From Polaribacter pacificus (GTDB taxonomy: Bacteria; Bacteroidota; Bacteroidia; Flavobacteriales; Flavobacteriaceae): a stretch of DNA of 64,000 nucleotides. Location: contig NZ_CP150664.1 of the NCBI RefSeq assembly GCF_038024035.1, positions 2,294,001-2,358,000 on the forward strand, read 5' to 3'. Below, piece by piece: positions 24,543 through 33,700 of this stretch. A program made the translations under genes and the position numbers. Within the stretch, counting starts at the first letter, position 1. Each line of letters begins with the position of its first letter. The notes beneath the pieces are model-generated. The model did not search any database and had not been told where the DNA came from. It saw only the letters and a list, made by a program, of their open reading frames with translations.

Positions 24543-27500
24543 TTATTCAGTGATAGGTAATTTGATTTCTACAGTAGTTCCTTTGTTAATTTCTGAAGCA
24601 ATAGTAAAAGTTCCGTTGATATTTTTTAAACGTTCTTGAACTGCAAACAATCCAAAGCCAGATCCCTTAGTATCCTTGTGATGATGATTGTTGGTTGAAA
24701 GTAAATTAGTGTCAAAACCTAAACCATTATCAATAACTTTAATGCTAATCTGTTTTTTGTTAGTACCTATGTTTATTGTTATTAAATTTGCTTGTGCATA
24801 CTTTATTGCATTTGTTAACACTTCTTGTATGCTTCTGTAAAGAATAATAGATTTTGTTTCGCTGAGTTTTAAAGTTGTGTTTTTAGTGTTAAGTTTAAAC
24901 TTAATTTTATGCTTGGTTTCTAAATCATCTGTCAGCCAGTATAAGGCATCAATAAGTCCAAGCTGATACAAAACAGGAGGAGAAAGCTCTGAGGTAATTT
25001 TACGGCTATTTTCTAAGGCTTCCGAAATATGGTCTTCTATAAATTTTAAATCGTCGTTCGTAATTCCTGAACTAGGTTCCTTCTTTAAATCGCTGATTTT
25101 CATTTTAGAAATCACTAAAGATTGACTGAGGTGATCATGGATGTTAGAAGCAATTTGTTTTTTCTGTTTTTCTTCTATAGTGATAATCTCATTTGTGAGT
25201 TTTTGTAATGAATTTTGGTATTTTTCTATCCGTTCTTTGGCTAAAACCCACTGGGTAATATCTCTTGCAGAAGTAACAAAATATTTTACTTTCTTATTTT
25301 TATAGACTGGAGAGGTTAAGAATTCTAACCACACATAGTGGCCTTTTTTATGAAGGGCTCTAAAAGAGTAAGCTGCTTTAGACTTGTCTTTAAGAATCTT
25401 GTTTACCATGAAATTTTTTAGCGTTCTGAAATCTTCAGGATGGACTATTCTAAATATTTTTTCACCAATAAACTCAGATTGTTCATAGCCTAAAATATTT
25501 TTTATAGAGGGTGTAATATACCTAAAAGTAGTATCTTCCTCTTGTAAACAGATAATATCTCCAGTATGATTGGCTAATAGCAGCTGCATTTCTTGACTCT
25601 TTTCAATTTTAGCTCTTGTTGATTTCTGCTCGGTGACGTCTTGTATCACTCCTCTTAAACCAGTGACCTCTCCTTTGTTATTTGTAATTGAGTAACCTAT
25701 AGCGTGTACCCAGATTTTTTGTTTTTGAACGTTTTGAAACCGGAGTTCCAAATCAAATTTTTTATTGTTTTTAAGGCTGTTCTCCATAGCCTTTTCTAAT
25801 TTTTCTTTAGAGCCATCTACGTAATAATTTATGGCATCTTCTAGTGAAGGAACTTCACCAACAGGGAGACCGTGAATTTTAAAGACCTGGTTAGATCATA
25901 ATAATTTTTGGGTTGCCAGATCAAAATCCCAAGCACCAACTTTAGCGATCCTACCAGATTCGTTTAGGAGAAATTCACTTTGCTCAGCTTTTTTAAGCGC
26001 TTTTTTAATTTTTTCACTACTTGTTTTTCTCTCAGTGATGTCTTGAAAAACACCTCTTAGACCGACAACTTCATTTTTGTCATTCAATACAGGGAACCCT
26101 ATGGTATTTACCCAAAGTTTTTGGTTCTGTGCATTTTGAAATCGCAATTCTAGATCGTATTTCTTTTTTTTACTAATACTTTCTTCTATAGCTTTGGCTA
26201 GTATTTCTTTAGAGCCTTCAATAAAAAAGTCCATAGCATTTTCAAGATCAGGAAGCTGTCCGATAGGCAATCCATGAAGTTTAAAAATTTGATCAGACCA
26301 GATTAATTTTTGTGTTTTGAGATTTATCTCCCAAGACCCTACATTTGCTATTTTTTCTGATTCTTTTAAGAGAATTTCACTTAGTTCAACATTTTTCAAT
26401 GCCTTTTCAATTTTTTCTCTACTGAGTTTTTTTTCTGTGATATCCTGTATTACACCTCTTAGGCCAATCACTTCATTTTTACTGTTTGTTACCGGATAGC
26501 CAACGGTATTTATCCAAAGTTTTTCATTTTGTGCATTCTGAAAACGCAAATCTAAATCGTATTTTTTATTCTGTGAAATACTTTGTTCAATGGCTTTTGA
26601 AAGTATCTCCTTAGACCCATCTATAAAATAATCTAGGGCTGTTCCAAGTGGAGGGTGCTGGCCAACAGGGAGACCATGAATTCTAAAAACTTGATCAGAC
26701 CAGGTTACTTTTTGTGTCGAGAGATTGAGCTCCCATGAGCCTACATTTACAATTTTTTCTGATTCTTTTAATAGGAATTTATTTTTTTCAACTTCCTCAA
26801 GCGCTTTTGATATTTTTTGCTGGGTTCTATCGAGCTCTTTTTCCTTTAACCTGTACTCTGTCATATCATTCATGACAATTAAGGCACCTAAATTTTTACC
26901 ATCAGAATCTAAAAATGCGGATCCGTTACAAATAACATGTCTTGGTTCTTTATTATTTGGTTTAATCACCATTTCTTGATTAACCACTTCTTTTCCTTTA
27001 AGTGCTTGAACTAAAGGAATTTCATCTGTTTGAAGCAAGGTTTTTTCATCTGCTTTATAAAGATCGAAGTGTGCAGCCCATTTTTCTTGTGGAATTTTAA
27101 AAAGATCGACCCCATGCCACTTTTTAGCAGCCTTGTTAAAAACAACTAACTCACCTTTTGTGTTACAAGCAACAATCCCAGCGGGGTGATTTTCTGTCAT
27201 TGCAAATGCAAAATCACTGTGGTGTTTTAATTCTTCTTGAGTTTTTCTTATCTCAGTAATATTTTCTACGATGAGTAAAATAAATTCTTCATTGTCTATA
27301 GGGATGATTTCTCCAGATAGGGACCAAGTTTGAGTTTCTTTGTTTTTTAAAGTAAAACTACCTTCATAACCCTGGATGCTTCCGTTAGTTTTTAGTGATT
27401 TAATAAAAATTTCACTTTCTTTTTTAGAAGTCCATAGATTTAAATCCAATAAATTGGTGTCTTTTAACTCCTCTAAAGAATAGCCTATAAGTTTTGAAGC

Positions 27501-28430
27501 AGCCTCATTAGAGTTTATAATACTAAAATCTTTTAAGCGAGCAAATACAATTGCTTCTGAGCTGTTTTTTAGTACTTTAAAAAATTTTTCTTCGCTTTCT
27601 TTTAATTGATTTTCGGCCTGCTTTTTTTTAGAGATATCTTGTATGGCGCCAATTATTTTTATGGGATTTCCTTTTTTATCACAGACCAATTCTGCTGTAG
27701 AATGAACCGTTCTTATTTTATTTTTACCCTTTGGTATAATCCTGTATTCTAAGCTGTAGTTTCCCCCAGTTTCTATAAACTCAATTTTAGATTTACGAAC
27801 AAAATCTGGGTCAACAAGATAACTCTCGATTAAATCAAATGTTAATTGATCAACTTTTGGATCGAGACCAAAAATTTTATAAGCTTGATCAGAGCCCCAT
27901 AGGTGCTTTGCCTCAAAATTGTATTCCCAATTTCCTACTTCGCCAATTTGTTGAGTTTTTCTGTATCGGAGTTCATTTTCTCTTAAAAGTAAATCTGCTT
28001 TTTTAATAGCAGTGATGTCTTCGAAGGTTGTAAAAACTTGAAAGGGTTCTTTTTGTCCATCTTTAAATTGAGGAAAGGCATCTATTTTTATCCAACGGTA
28101 CTCTTTTTCTGCAGAGTTAATCACCCCCATAATTTTATTTAAAACAGGTTGTCCTGTTTTTAAAGCAATCATACTTGGGTGGGTTTCACCAGGGTAATCT
28201 GAGCCATCTTCATGAATCGTTTTCCAACTAGGGTCTAAAGAAGTTTTTCCTTGAACTTGGTCTAATGTTAAGCCCAAGACTTTTAAAGCCGCATGGTTAA
28301 TATCAATAATTTGGCCTTTTGAGTTTTGGTAGGTAACACCCAAATTCATGGTTTTAAACATCAACTGAAACCTGTCGTGCTGCTCTTTAAGTTCTTTTTG
28401 AGACGTGTCTTTTTTATTAGATTTTTCCAT
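24543..28430 (-). pseudogene. multi-PAS sensor histidine kinase broken by one TGA
   Basis: One continuous frame of 1,296 codons contains a single internal stop, TGA at 25898-25896 (codon 845). In the two preceding tandem PAS copies the same position is Trp (TGG, codons 577 and 711), so one G-to-A change explains it. The 844-residue part holds about six PAS/PAC sensors. After the TGA come the rest of PAS 7, one more PAS, and a HisKA_3-type kinase: phospho-acceptor His in SNIHDHLSQ (1098), N box QEVLTNAIKYA, G1 DNGLGFD and G2 GSGFGL. No transmembrane segment is visible, so it would be cytosolic. An ATG at 25787 (codon 882) could start a 414-residue kinase with PAS 8 intact. The response regulator downstream is also defective. 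Confidence 0.85.
25572..26777 (-). repeat. three tandem 402-bp PAS-PAC coding repeats
   Basis: Three copies with a period of exactly 402 bases (134 codons) cover codons 552-953 of the kinase gene. Each has the order LLKESEKI, VGSW, TQK, W(S/T)DQ(V/I)F, HGLP(V/I)GQ, GSKE, LRFQNAQ, GLRGV. The Trp of the WSDQ motif is at codons 577 and 711. In the third copy the same codon (845) is TGA. Confidence 0.85.
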
Positions 28431-28490
28431 GTATAAATTTAAAAGGGAGGATTAAATAACAACTTAGAAATACCTTGGGGTCGGTAGGGG

Positions 28491-28498
28491 CAAAGATA
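28491..28498 (-). promoter_or_regulatory. -7 box of the histidine kinase gene
   Basis: The minus strand reads TATCTTTG, matching TAnnTTTG, about 60 bases before the kinase ATG. The promoter appears intact although the gene is interrupted. Confidence 0.45.
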
Positions 28499-28609
28499 AT
28501 AATAAAAAATTAGCTTTCTCTTTTTTTTACTAAGAAGACGAGGTAATTTTCTGAAATTGAGCTTTTTTACATTTTAAGTATAGAGGATGAATAGTGTTTG
28601 CAGAAAAAA

Positions 28610-29563
28610 CTACAATTCATAATTAGTGCCTTCAGAGGCAAACTGAAAACCTAATTTTTCAATCTCTTTTCGTTCTACGCTGTTGTCTTGAAGTGCTGGG
28701 TTTGTATGGTTAAAGTGAATAAAAATCACTTTGTTTTTTGTGCTGAAAGATTCGTTTTTAAATAAAGTAACAGTTTCATTAATAAACGGGTGAGGGACTT
28801 CTGTCATGGCTCTTTTAACCTCGTTTTGATTTAAAAAAGTTGCATCTACAAATGCATAATCTACTTTCTTTACTTCTTCTATAATGCTTTTTTCCCACTT
28901 ATGCCATTTGTCAATATCCGGAATATACAAGGCAGATTTGTTTGGGCCTTTAATGTGGTAGCCAACAGTCTCTGAAAACTCATCTCGGTGAGGAACCAAA
29001 AAAGGTGTAACGCTTAACTGTTGGTTTAAGCGTAAGGGAGTTTCGTTTTGTAATGTTGAAATTTTAATATTTTTTAAGCCGACTAATTGACTCCACGGAC
29101 CATTGGTTTCAATAAATTCTTTCATTTTAGGCATAGCATGAACAAGGATGTCTTGCTTACCATAGGCCTCTCTTCCTAGATACATTAAGCCAGTATAGTG
29201 TCCTATATGAGCATGTGTTAAAAAGATGCCATCTATAATTTTTTCGGTTTTTATATGATTTTGTTCTAAGCTTGCAAGTTGTGTAGACATGTCTGGCGAT
29301 GCATCAAACAACCATTTTTGCTTGTTTACCAAATCAACCAAGCCTAAAGAAACAACACTTTTTTTAGCGTTGGTTCCATTGTAATAATCTTTACAGCAGT
29401 CTTTTTGACAACCGATATGCGGATAGCCACCATCTTGTGCAATCCCTAAAACACTAATGTATCGCTTAAGAGCGATTGGCTGCTTAGCTTCTTTTGGTGT
29501 TTCTTGTTTACAACTAAAGCACAAAAAAGTTAAAAAGAGCAGCGGGAGTAGGATTGCTTTCAT
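28610..29563 (-). CDS. MBL-fold metallo-hydrolase lipoprotein (PqqB-like)
   Basis: A 317-residue protein. The start at 29563 is chosen because it gives a clean lipoprotein signal with Cys in LCFSC (about residue 18); an in-frame ATG at 29605 adds 14 residues before it. The metal motif is LTHAHIGHYTGL. The Asp of the usual HxHxDH is Gly, while both outer His and the later VPHRDEF, DIDKW and IHFNHT positions are kept. CQKDCCK (about 55-61) could bind another metal or form disulfides. Similar sequences are labelled PqqB-like, but no other pqq gene is here. It follows ilvE after a terminator. The substrate is unknown. Confidence 0.7.
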   Translation of the reverse strand: MKAILLPLLFLTFLCFSCKQETPKEAKQPIALKRYISVLGIAQDGGYPHIGCQKDCCKDYYNGTNAKKSVVSLGLVDLVNKQKWLFDASPDMSTQLASLEQNHIKTEKIIDGIFLTHAHIGHYTGLMYLGREAYGKQDILVHAMPKMKEFIETNGPWSQLVGLKNIKISTLQNETPLRLNQQLSVTPFLVPHRDEFSETVGYHIKGPNKSALYIPDIDKWHKWEKSIIEEVKKVDYAFVDATFLNQNEVKRAMTEVPHPFINETVTLFKNESFSTKNKVIFIHFNHTNPALQDNSVERKEIEKLGFQFASEGTNYEL

Positions 29564-29593
29564 AGGGTTTGTTTTGTGCAATAAAACTACAAA

Positions 29594-29620
29594 AAAAAGC
29601 ACCACTAAAGTGATGCTTTT
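29594..29620 (-). terminator. ilvE terminator
   Basis: A hairpin with one G-U pair on the minus strand (AGCATCACT/AGTGGTGCT, loop TT) is followed by a U-rich tract encoded by the A run at 29591-29598. Confidence 0.6.
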
Positions 29621-29643
29621 AAAATATAGTTCTGTTTTTATGC

Positions 29644-30702
29644 TTACTTAATCAGTACGCGCCAACCGTATGGGTCTTCTGATTTATTGGTCTGGATATC
29701 TGTGATTTTTTTCTTGAGAAGACTCGCGTAACTGTTTTCTAAATCAGGCAAATCATAATCTGTACCTTGATAACCAAAGGCAGCAATGGGAGAGATGACC
29801 GCAGCGGTACCTGCTCCAAACAATTCTTTTAGTTCACCACTTTTTGCAGCAGCGATTACTTCATTAACGGTTACTTTTCTAATATCAACAGAGATGCCAG
29901 CGTCCTTTGCAATCTGAATAATACTTTTACGTGTAATACCGTCTAAGATTCGATCACTTGTTGGGCTAGTTAATAGTGTGTCATTGATGCGAATAAAAAT
30001 ATTCATTGCACCTGCTTCTTCTATGTACTCATGACTTGTGTCATCTGTCCAAATAACTTGATTATAGCCTTTTTCGATAGCCAATTGCGTTGGGTAAAAC
30101 TGTCCTGCATAATTACCTCCAGCTTTAGCAAAACCAACACCTCCGTTTGCAGATCTAGCATAGTGCTCTTCAATCAAAACTCGAACTTTTCCGGCAAAAT
30201 AAGCGCCAGATGGAGCAGTTGCAATGATTAGTTTGTACTCTGTAGAAGGAGAGGCGTGAAAGCCACTACCTGTTGCAAAAATAAAAGGTCTAATATATAA
30301 TGAGCTTCCTTCTTTAGTCGGAATCCATTGGTCGTCAATTTTTAATAGCTCTGTAAGTCCCTGCATAAAAAGGTCTTCTGGAAATTCTGGAATAACCAAT
30401 CTTTTTGCAGAAATATTTAAGCGTTTGATGTTGTCTAATGGTCTAAACAACAAGGTGTTTTTTTGTTCGTCTTTATAGGCTTTCATTCCTTCAAAAATAG
30501 ATTGTCCATAGTGGAAAATCTTAGCTGAAGGATCTAAAGAAATAGGAGCATAAGGCTCAATACTTGGGTTCTGCCATGAGCCATCTTTATAATCACATAC
30601 AAACATATGATCAGAAAATTGGCTTCCAAATTGTAGATTATCAAAATCTACAAGTGATCTTTTAGATTCTTTAATACGTTGTATTTGTAGTGTTGAACTC
30701 AT
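29644..30702 (-). CDS. ilvE: branched-chain amino-acid aminotransferase
   Basis: A 352-residue PLP enzyme that interconverts Leu, Ile and Val with their 2-oxo acids. The PLP lysine is in the segment GGVGFAKAGGNYAGQF (about 185-200). Other family segments are YIEEAGAMNIFIRI (about 227-240) and DGITRKSI. The start at 30702 is preferred over an upstream in-frame ATG at 30729, because the -7 box at 30734-30727 would place the RNA start downstream of 30729. It is cytosolic and transcribed alone, and the divergent DUF4920 gene has its own promoter. Confidence 0.92.
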   Translation of the reverse strand: MSSTLQIQRIKESKRSLVDFDNLQFGSQFSDHMFVCDYKDGSWQNPSIEPYAPISLDPSAKIFHYGQSIFEGMKAYKDEQKNTLLFRPLDNIKRLNISAKRLVIPEFPEDLFMQGLTELLKIDDQWIPTKEGSSLYIRPFIFATGSGFHASPSTEYKLIIATAPSGAYFAGKVRVLIEEHYARSANGGVGFAKAGGNYAGQFYPTQLAIEKGYNQVIWTDDTSHEYIEEAGAMNIFIRINDTLLTSPTSDRILDGITRKSIIQIAKDAGISVDIRKVTVNEVIAAAKSGELKELFGAGTAAVISPIAAFGYQGTDYDLPDLENSYASLLKKKITDIQTNKSEDPYGWRVLIK

Positions 30703-30726
30703 TTTAAAGGCTTTTCTAATTCGCTG

Positions 30727-30734
30727 CAAAGGTA
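30727..30734 (-). promoter_or_regulatory. ilvE -7 box
   Basis: The minus strand reads TACCTTTG, matching TAnnTTTG, and puts the RNA start near 30720, just before the ATG at 30702. Confidence 0.55.
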
Positions 30735-30790
30735 CGGAATTTATCTCGCTGTTTGAGTCTAATAGGATTGGTTTTTGTGTTTAATATTGC

Positions 30791-30798
30791 TATCTTTG
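30791..30798 (+). promoter_or_regulatory. -7 box of the DUF4920 gene
   Basis: TATCTTTG matches TAnnTTTG, with a TTG about 14 bases upstream. The RNA would start just before the ATG at 30825. Confidence 0.5.
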
Positions 30799-30824
30799 TA
30801 ATGAATTTGTTTAAAATTAAAATT

Positions 30825-31322
30825 ATGAAAAATAGTATCCGATTAAGTCTGCTTGTATTGTTGCTAATTGCAGCTTGTAAAGAAGCAAAAACAACAGAAA
30901 ATACAACGACATCAGTAGTGCGTTATGAGTCTTTTGGTGCAGAGATCAATGAAAAAGATGCCTTAGATGAAAAAGCCATGTACGGAAAATACAGCAATTT
31001 AAAGATGGGAGATACCATCCAAGTTAAATTTGCTTCAAAAATTAATGAGGTATGTTCAAAAAAAGGATGTTGGATGAAATTGTCTCTTCCTGATGGATCT
31101 GAGACCATGGTAACCTTTAAAGACTATGAATTTTTTATGCCTTTAGATTCTCAAGACAGCGAAGTGATTGTTAATGGGAAAGCTTTTGTGTCTGAAATTT
31201 CTGTAGCAGATTTAAGACACTTTGCAGAAGATGCAGGGAAATCAAAAGAAGAAATAGCTAAAATTACTGAACCTAAAGTTACCTTTGCTTTTGAAGCTGA
31301 TGGTGTTTTGATGAAAAAATAA
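30825..31322 (+). CDS. DUF4920 lipoprotein
   Basis: A 165-residue exported lipoprotein. The start at 30825 gives a short basic start, a hydrophobic core and Cys at about 18 (IAAC); the in-frame ATG at 30753 lies upstream of the promoter. The mature protein has the DUF4920 pattern FGAEINEKDALDEKAMYGKY and VCSKKGCWMKLSLPDG (about 85-100), with two Cys flanking Lys-Gly. The DUF4920 function is unknown; a metal or heme-related role has been suggested by the Cys pair, but that is not shown. It is followed 9 bases later by another lipoprotein gene with a CxxCH motif, so both may act together. Confidence 0.75.
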   Translation: MKNSIRLSLLVLLLIAACKEAKTTENTTTSVVRYESFGAEINEKDALDEKAMYGKYSNLKMGDTIQVKFASKINEVCSKKGCWMKLSLPDGSETMVTFKDYEFFMPLDSQDSEVIVNGKAFVSEISVADLRHFAEDAGKSKEEIAKITEPKVTFAFEADGVLMKK

Positions 31323-31331
31323 AGCACTTTT

Positions 31332-31754
31332 ATGAGGACTTTTTTTTTAATCGCAGTATTACTTTTAGTTTCCTGTGCACAGAATCAAGAAAAGCCTACC
31401 GTAGTTATTGAAAAAAACAGCAGTAGGCAAACTTCAGAAATGGCAACTTTGATGTTGCAAATGTTTGAGGTAAATATGCAGCACAAAGAATTGATATCCA
31501 ATGGAGAGGCTGTTAAAGGGAATCCCAATCAATTTACTAATATTTACACAGCAAAGTTTACAGATCCAACTGAGGAAAAACCTAATTTTGAAGCCTATGC
31601 AGATTTGTATATGGATAATTTCAAAAAAGTATTTGAAGCACAAGATGATTTGTTAAAGCAGCAGCACAACAATGTTATTCAAAGTTGTATTGCTTGTCAT
31701 CAAACTACCTGTCCTGGTCCAATTTCTAAGATAAAAAAACTGATACTTCCTTAA
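31332..31754 (+). CDS. lipoprotein with a single CxxCH heme-like motif
   Basis: A 140-residue protein with a lipoprotein signal (LLVSC, Cys at about 15). The only recognised motif is CIACHQTTCPGPISKI near the C-terminus (about 118-133), a CxxCH heme c attachment site followed by another Cys. This resembles small cytochrome-like domains. The preceding region is mostly helical. It lies between the DUF4920 gene and mnmD with almost no gaps, so the three are probably co-transcribed. Heme binding is inferred from the motif only. Confidence 0.7.
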   Translation: MRTFFLIAVLLLVSCAQNQEKPTVVIEKNSSRQTSEMATLMLQMFEVNMQHKELISNGEAVKGNPNQFTNIYTAKFTDPTEEKPNFEAYADLYMDNFKKVFEAQDDLLKQQHNNVIQSCIACHQTTCPGPISKIKKLILP

Positions 31755-31755
31755 G

Positions 31756-32418
31756 GTGAAAAGAGAAATAAGAGTCACTTTAGATGGCTCTACGACACTC
31801 TATTTGCCCGACTGGGATGAACAGTATCATTCTAAGCACGGTGCCATTCAAGAAGCAGAACATGTCTTTTTGCAAATGGGACTTGCTGCCTGTACTTTGC
31901 AACACATTTCAATTTTAGAAATTGGTTTTGGTACTGGGCTTAATTGTTTTATGACTTTTTTAGCCGCTCAAAAACAACAACTTAGCATTGATTATGTTGG
32001 GGTAGAGGCTTACCCTGTTGTTCAGGAAGAATTAGATCTGCTTAATTACACTACTCTGTTAGCTGCTCAAAAACACCAAGCAGTTTTTGATCGTTTACAC
32101 AGTACTAGTTGGGAAGAAAAACAAGAGATTAGCCCTACATTTAGTCTTACTAAAAAACAGTTGTCTTTTAAAGATATCACTGATCAAAACAAGTATGATT
32201 TAATTTATTTTGATGCCTTCGGAGCAGAACACCAACCAGAGTTGTGGACGGTCAGTATTTTTGAAAAAATGTTTGTAGCTTTAAAGCCCAAAGGAATATT
32301 AACAACCTATGCTGCCAAAGGAAGTGTTCGAAGAGCAATGCAAGAAGTAGGTTTCTTAGTGGAGCGCCTGCCAGGACCTCCCGGAAAGAGAGAAATGCTT
32401 CGAGCAATAAAAGAATAA
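31756..32418 (+). CDS. mnmD: tRNA 5-(aminomethyl)-2-thiouridine methyltransferase MnmD
   Basis: A 220-residue protein with a GTG start at 31756, one base after the previous stop and with AAGG just before it. The SAM-binding motif is ISILEIGFGTGLN (about 52-64). YDLIYFDAFGAEHQPELW (about 151-168) and the C-terminal RLPGPPGKREMLRA (about 203-216) are typical of the MnmD domain, which makes mnm5s2U34 in tRNA for Lys, Glu and Gln. MnmC fusions carry an extra oxidase half; this is the stand-alone methyltransferase form. It is cytosolic. Confidence 0.85.
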   Translation: MKREIRVTLDGSTTLYLPDWDEQYHSKHGAIQEAEHVFLQMGLAACTLQHISILEIGFGTGLNCFMTFLAAQKQQLSIDYVGVEAYPVVQEELDLLNYTTLLAAQKHQAVFDRLHSTSWEEKQEISPTFSLTKKQLSFKDITDQNKYDLIYFDAFGAEHQPELWTVSIFEKMFVALKPKGILTTYAAKGSVRRAMQEVGFLVERLPGPPGKREMLRAIKE

Positions 32419-32452
32419 ACACCTAGTAGTTTAGCAATATTAAATTAACAAT

Positions 32453-32587
32453 ATGGAATTTAAAAGAAAATTTGGTCAACGAAAAAGACCCAATCCTAAA
32501 AGAGGAGTTTACTTGGTTATTTTACTTTTTATTATGGTATTTCTGTGGATGAATGCAGAGGGTATCATAAACAAACTCTTGGGCTAG
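32453..32587 (+). CDS. 44-residue single-helix membrane protein
   Basis: A short frame with a very basic start, MEFKRKFGQRKRPNPKRG, followed by a single membrane helix YLVILLFIMVFLWMN. The charge pattern places the N-terminus in the cytoplasm. Its stop at 32585-32587 directly meets the end of the convergent glycosyltransferase gene. The basic N-terminus plus one helix is a pattern I recall in other Flavobacteriaceae. It lies 34 bases past mnmD on the same strand, so it may be on the mnmD transcript. Confidence 0.55.
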   Translation: MEFKRKFGQRKRPNPKRGVYLVILLFIMVFLWMNAEGIINKLLG

Positions 32588-33700
32588 TTATTTTTTAAAG
32601 ACCCTGTCTTTCCATTGATAGTTGCCTAGTGTAGCTCTTAGTACCACATAACAACTAAAGAAGGGGTAAAGAAAACAACTCAACACATAACTTGGAAAGT
32701 CTATTTTTTGCTCCATCATTTGTGCAGTTTTAAAGAGTAAAATTAGATCAATACTGCATTTGCACAGAAAGAGAACTAAAGAAACTTTCATAGCGATTAG
32801 ATCGCTTAAAATAAAAAATGGGAGCGTAAGTAAACTGGCGTTTGCCAAGAGTACAAACAGGCCAATTATTTTAGCTTCTACTAAATTGTAATGAGTGCTT
32901 TTTGCAGCCCAGCGCACTCGCTGATTGATTAACTGCTTTAGAGAGTCAACAGCATTTGTTTTTACCAAAGCCTCCCTAGATTTAAGGTAATGCACCTTGA
33001 CTTTATCCTGTGTTAAAAAACTTTCTAACAAGAAAAAATCATCGCCACTAGCTATGGTATTGTTGGTGTCAAAGCCATTTAACTGTTCAAAAACATCTTT
33101 TTTATACACCAAATTTGCGCCATTACACAAAAAAGGTTTTTGCCAGCCAAAACCACCTACAGTTGCGCCTTGTAAGCTTAAGAAATCAACAAATTGAAAT
33201 TCTTTAAAAAATCCTTTGTTTTTATGATAGCTAACCGGTGCAACTAGCATATTGCATTTGTTTTCTATTAGGTATTGATTGTATACAGCAAGCCAGTTTT
33301 TTGGGAAGGTGCAATCTGCATCTGTAGTTATAATCCATGAGTGTTTGGCTTCTGAAATAGCAGTGGTGATCGCATCTTTTTTTGGAGAACCTGAGAAACG
33401 TTTGTTTTGAATACTTCTTAGATTTTTAATAGTATAACTGTTGATAATTTCTTGTGATTGATCTGAAGATGCATCATCCACCAGGATAAATTCAACCCAT
33501 TCATTAGGGTAATTTAATTCTTGGATGCTTTTAAGTAAATCGTTTAAATGAGCGGCTTCGTTTCTAAAAGGGATGATCACACTAAAGCCCGTTTGCGCTT
33601 TCTGCTCTTGAAATTTGTAATAAGGCATTCTATCAAACCCTATGATTAGCAAGCCAATCAAGACACAATAGATTCCTATAAAAATTGCTAAGACGATCAT
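32588..33700 (-). CDS. membrane glycosyltransferase, family 2
   Basis: A 370-residue protein with one N-terminal membrane helix (about 2-21), then a GT-A catalytic domain starting FSVIIPFRNEAAHL (about 39-52). The DxD-type motif is TTDADCTF (about 125-132). Further family landmarks are SGDDFF and the QxxRW-type QRVRWAAKS (about 263-271). Two or three hydrophobic C-terminal segments anchor it in the inner membrane. The ATG overlaps the stop of the upstream flippase-like gene by 4 bases, so they are translationally coupled. A lipid-linked sugar substrate is an inference. Confidence 0.85.
   Translation of the reverse strand: MIVLAIFIGIYCVLIGLLIIGFDRMPYYKFQEQKAQTGFSVIIPFRNEAAHLNDLLKSIQELNYPNEWVEFILVDDASSDQSQEIINSYTIKNLRSIQNKRFSGSPKKDAITTAISEAKHSWIITTDADCTFPKNWLAVYNQYLIENKCNMLVAPVSYHKNKGFFKEFQFVDFLSLQGATVGGFGWQKPFLCNGANLVYKKDVFEQLNGFDTNNTIASGDDFFLLESFLTQDKVKVHYLKSREALVKTNAVDSLKQLINQRVRWAAKSTHYNLVEAKIIGLFVLLANASLLTLPFFILSDLIAMKVSLVLFLCKCSIDLILLFKTAQMMEQKIDFPSYVLSCFLYPFFSCYVVLRATLGNYQWKDRVFKK

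Noticed and set aside
24543..25787. An intact separate histidine kinase gene of 414 codons
   Set aside because: Its frame continues upstream to the TGA and matches the third PAS repeat, so it is the remainder of one gene. Translation from the internal ATG remains possible and is noted there.
25896..25898. TGA read as Trp or selenocysteine
   Set aside because: Every other gene in the window uses TGG for Trp normally, many use TGA as stop, and no selenocysteine-insertion structure was seen next to it.
31332..31754. Full cytochrome c
   Set aside because: Only one CxxCH motif and no clear distal Met in a cytochrome c fold, so only heme-like binding is suggested.
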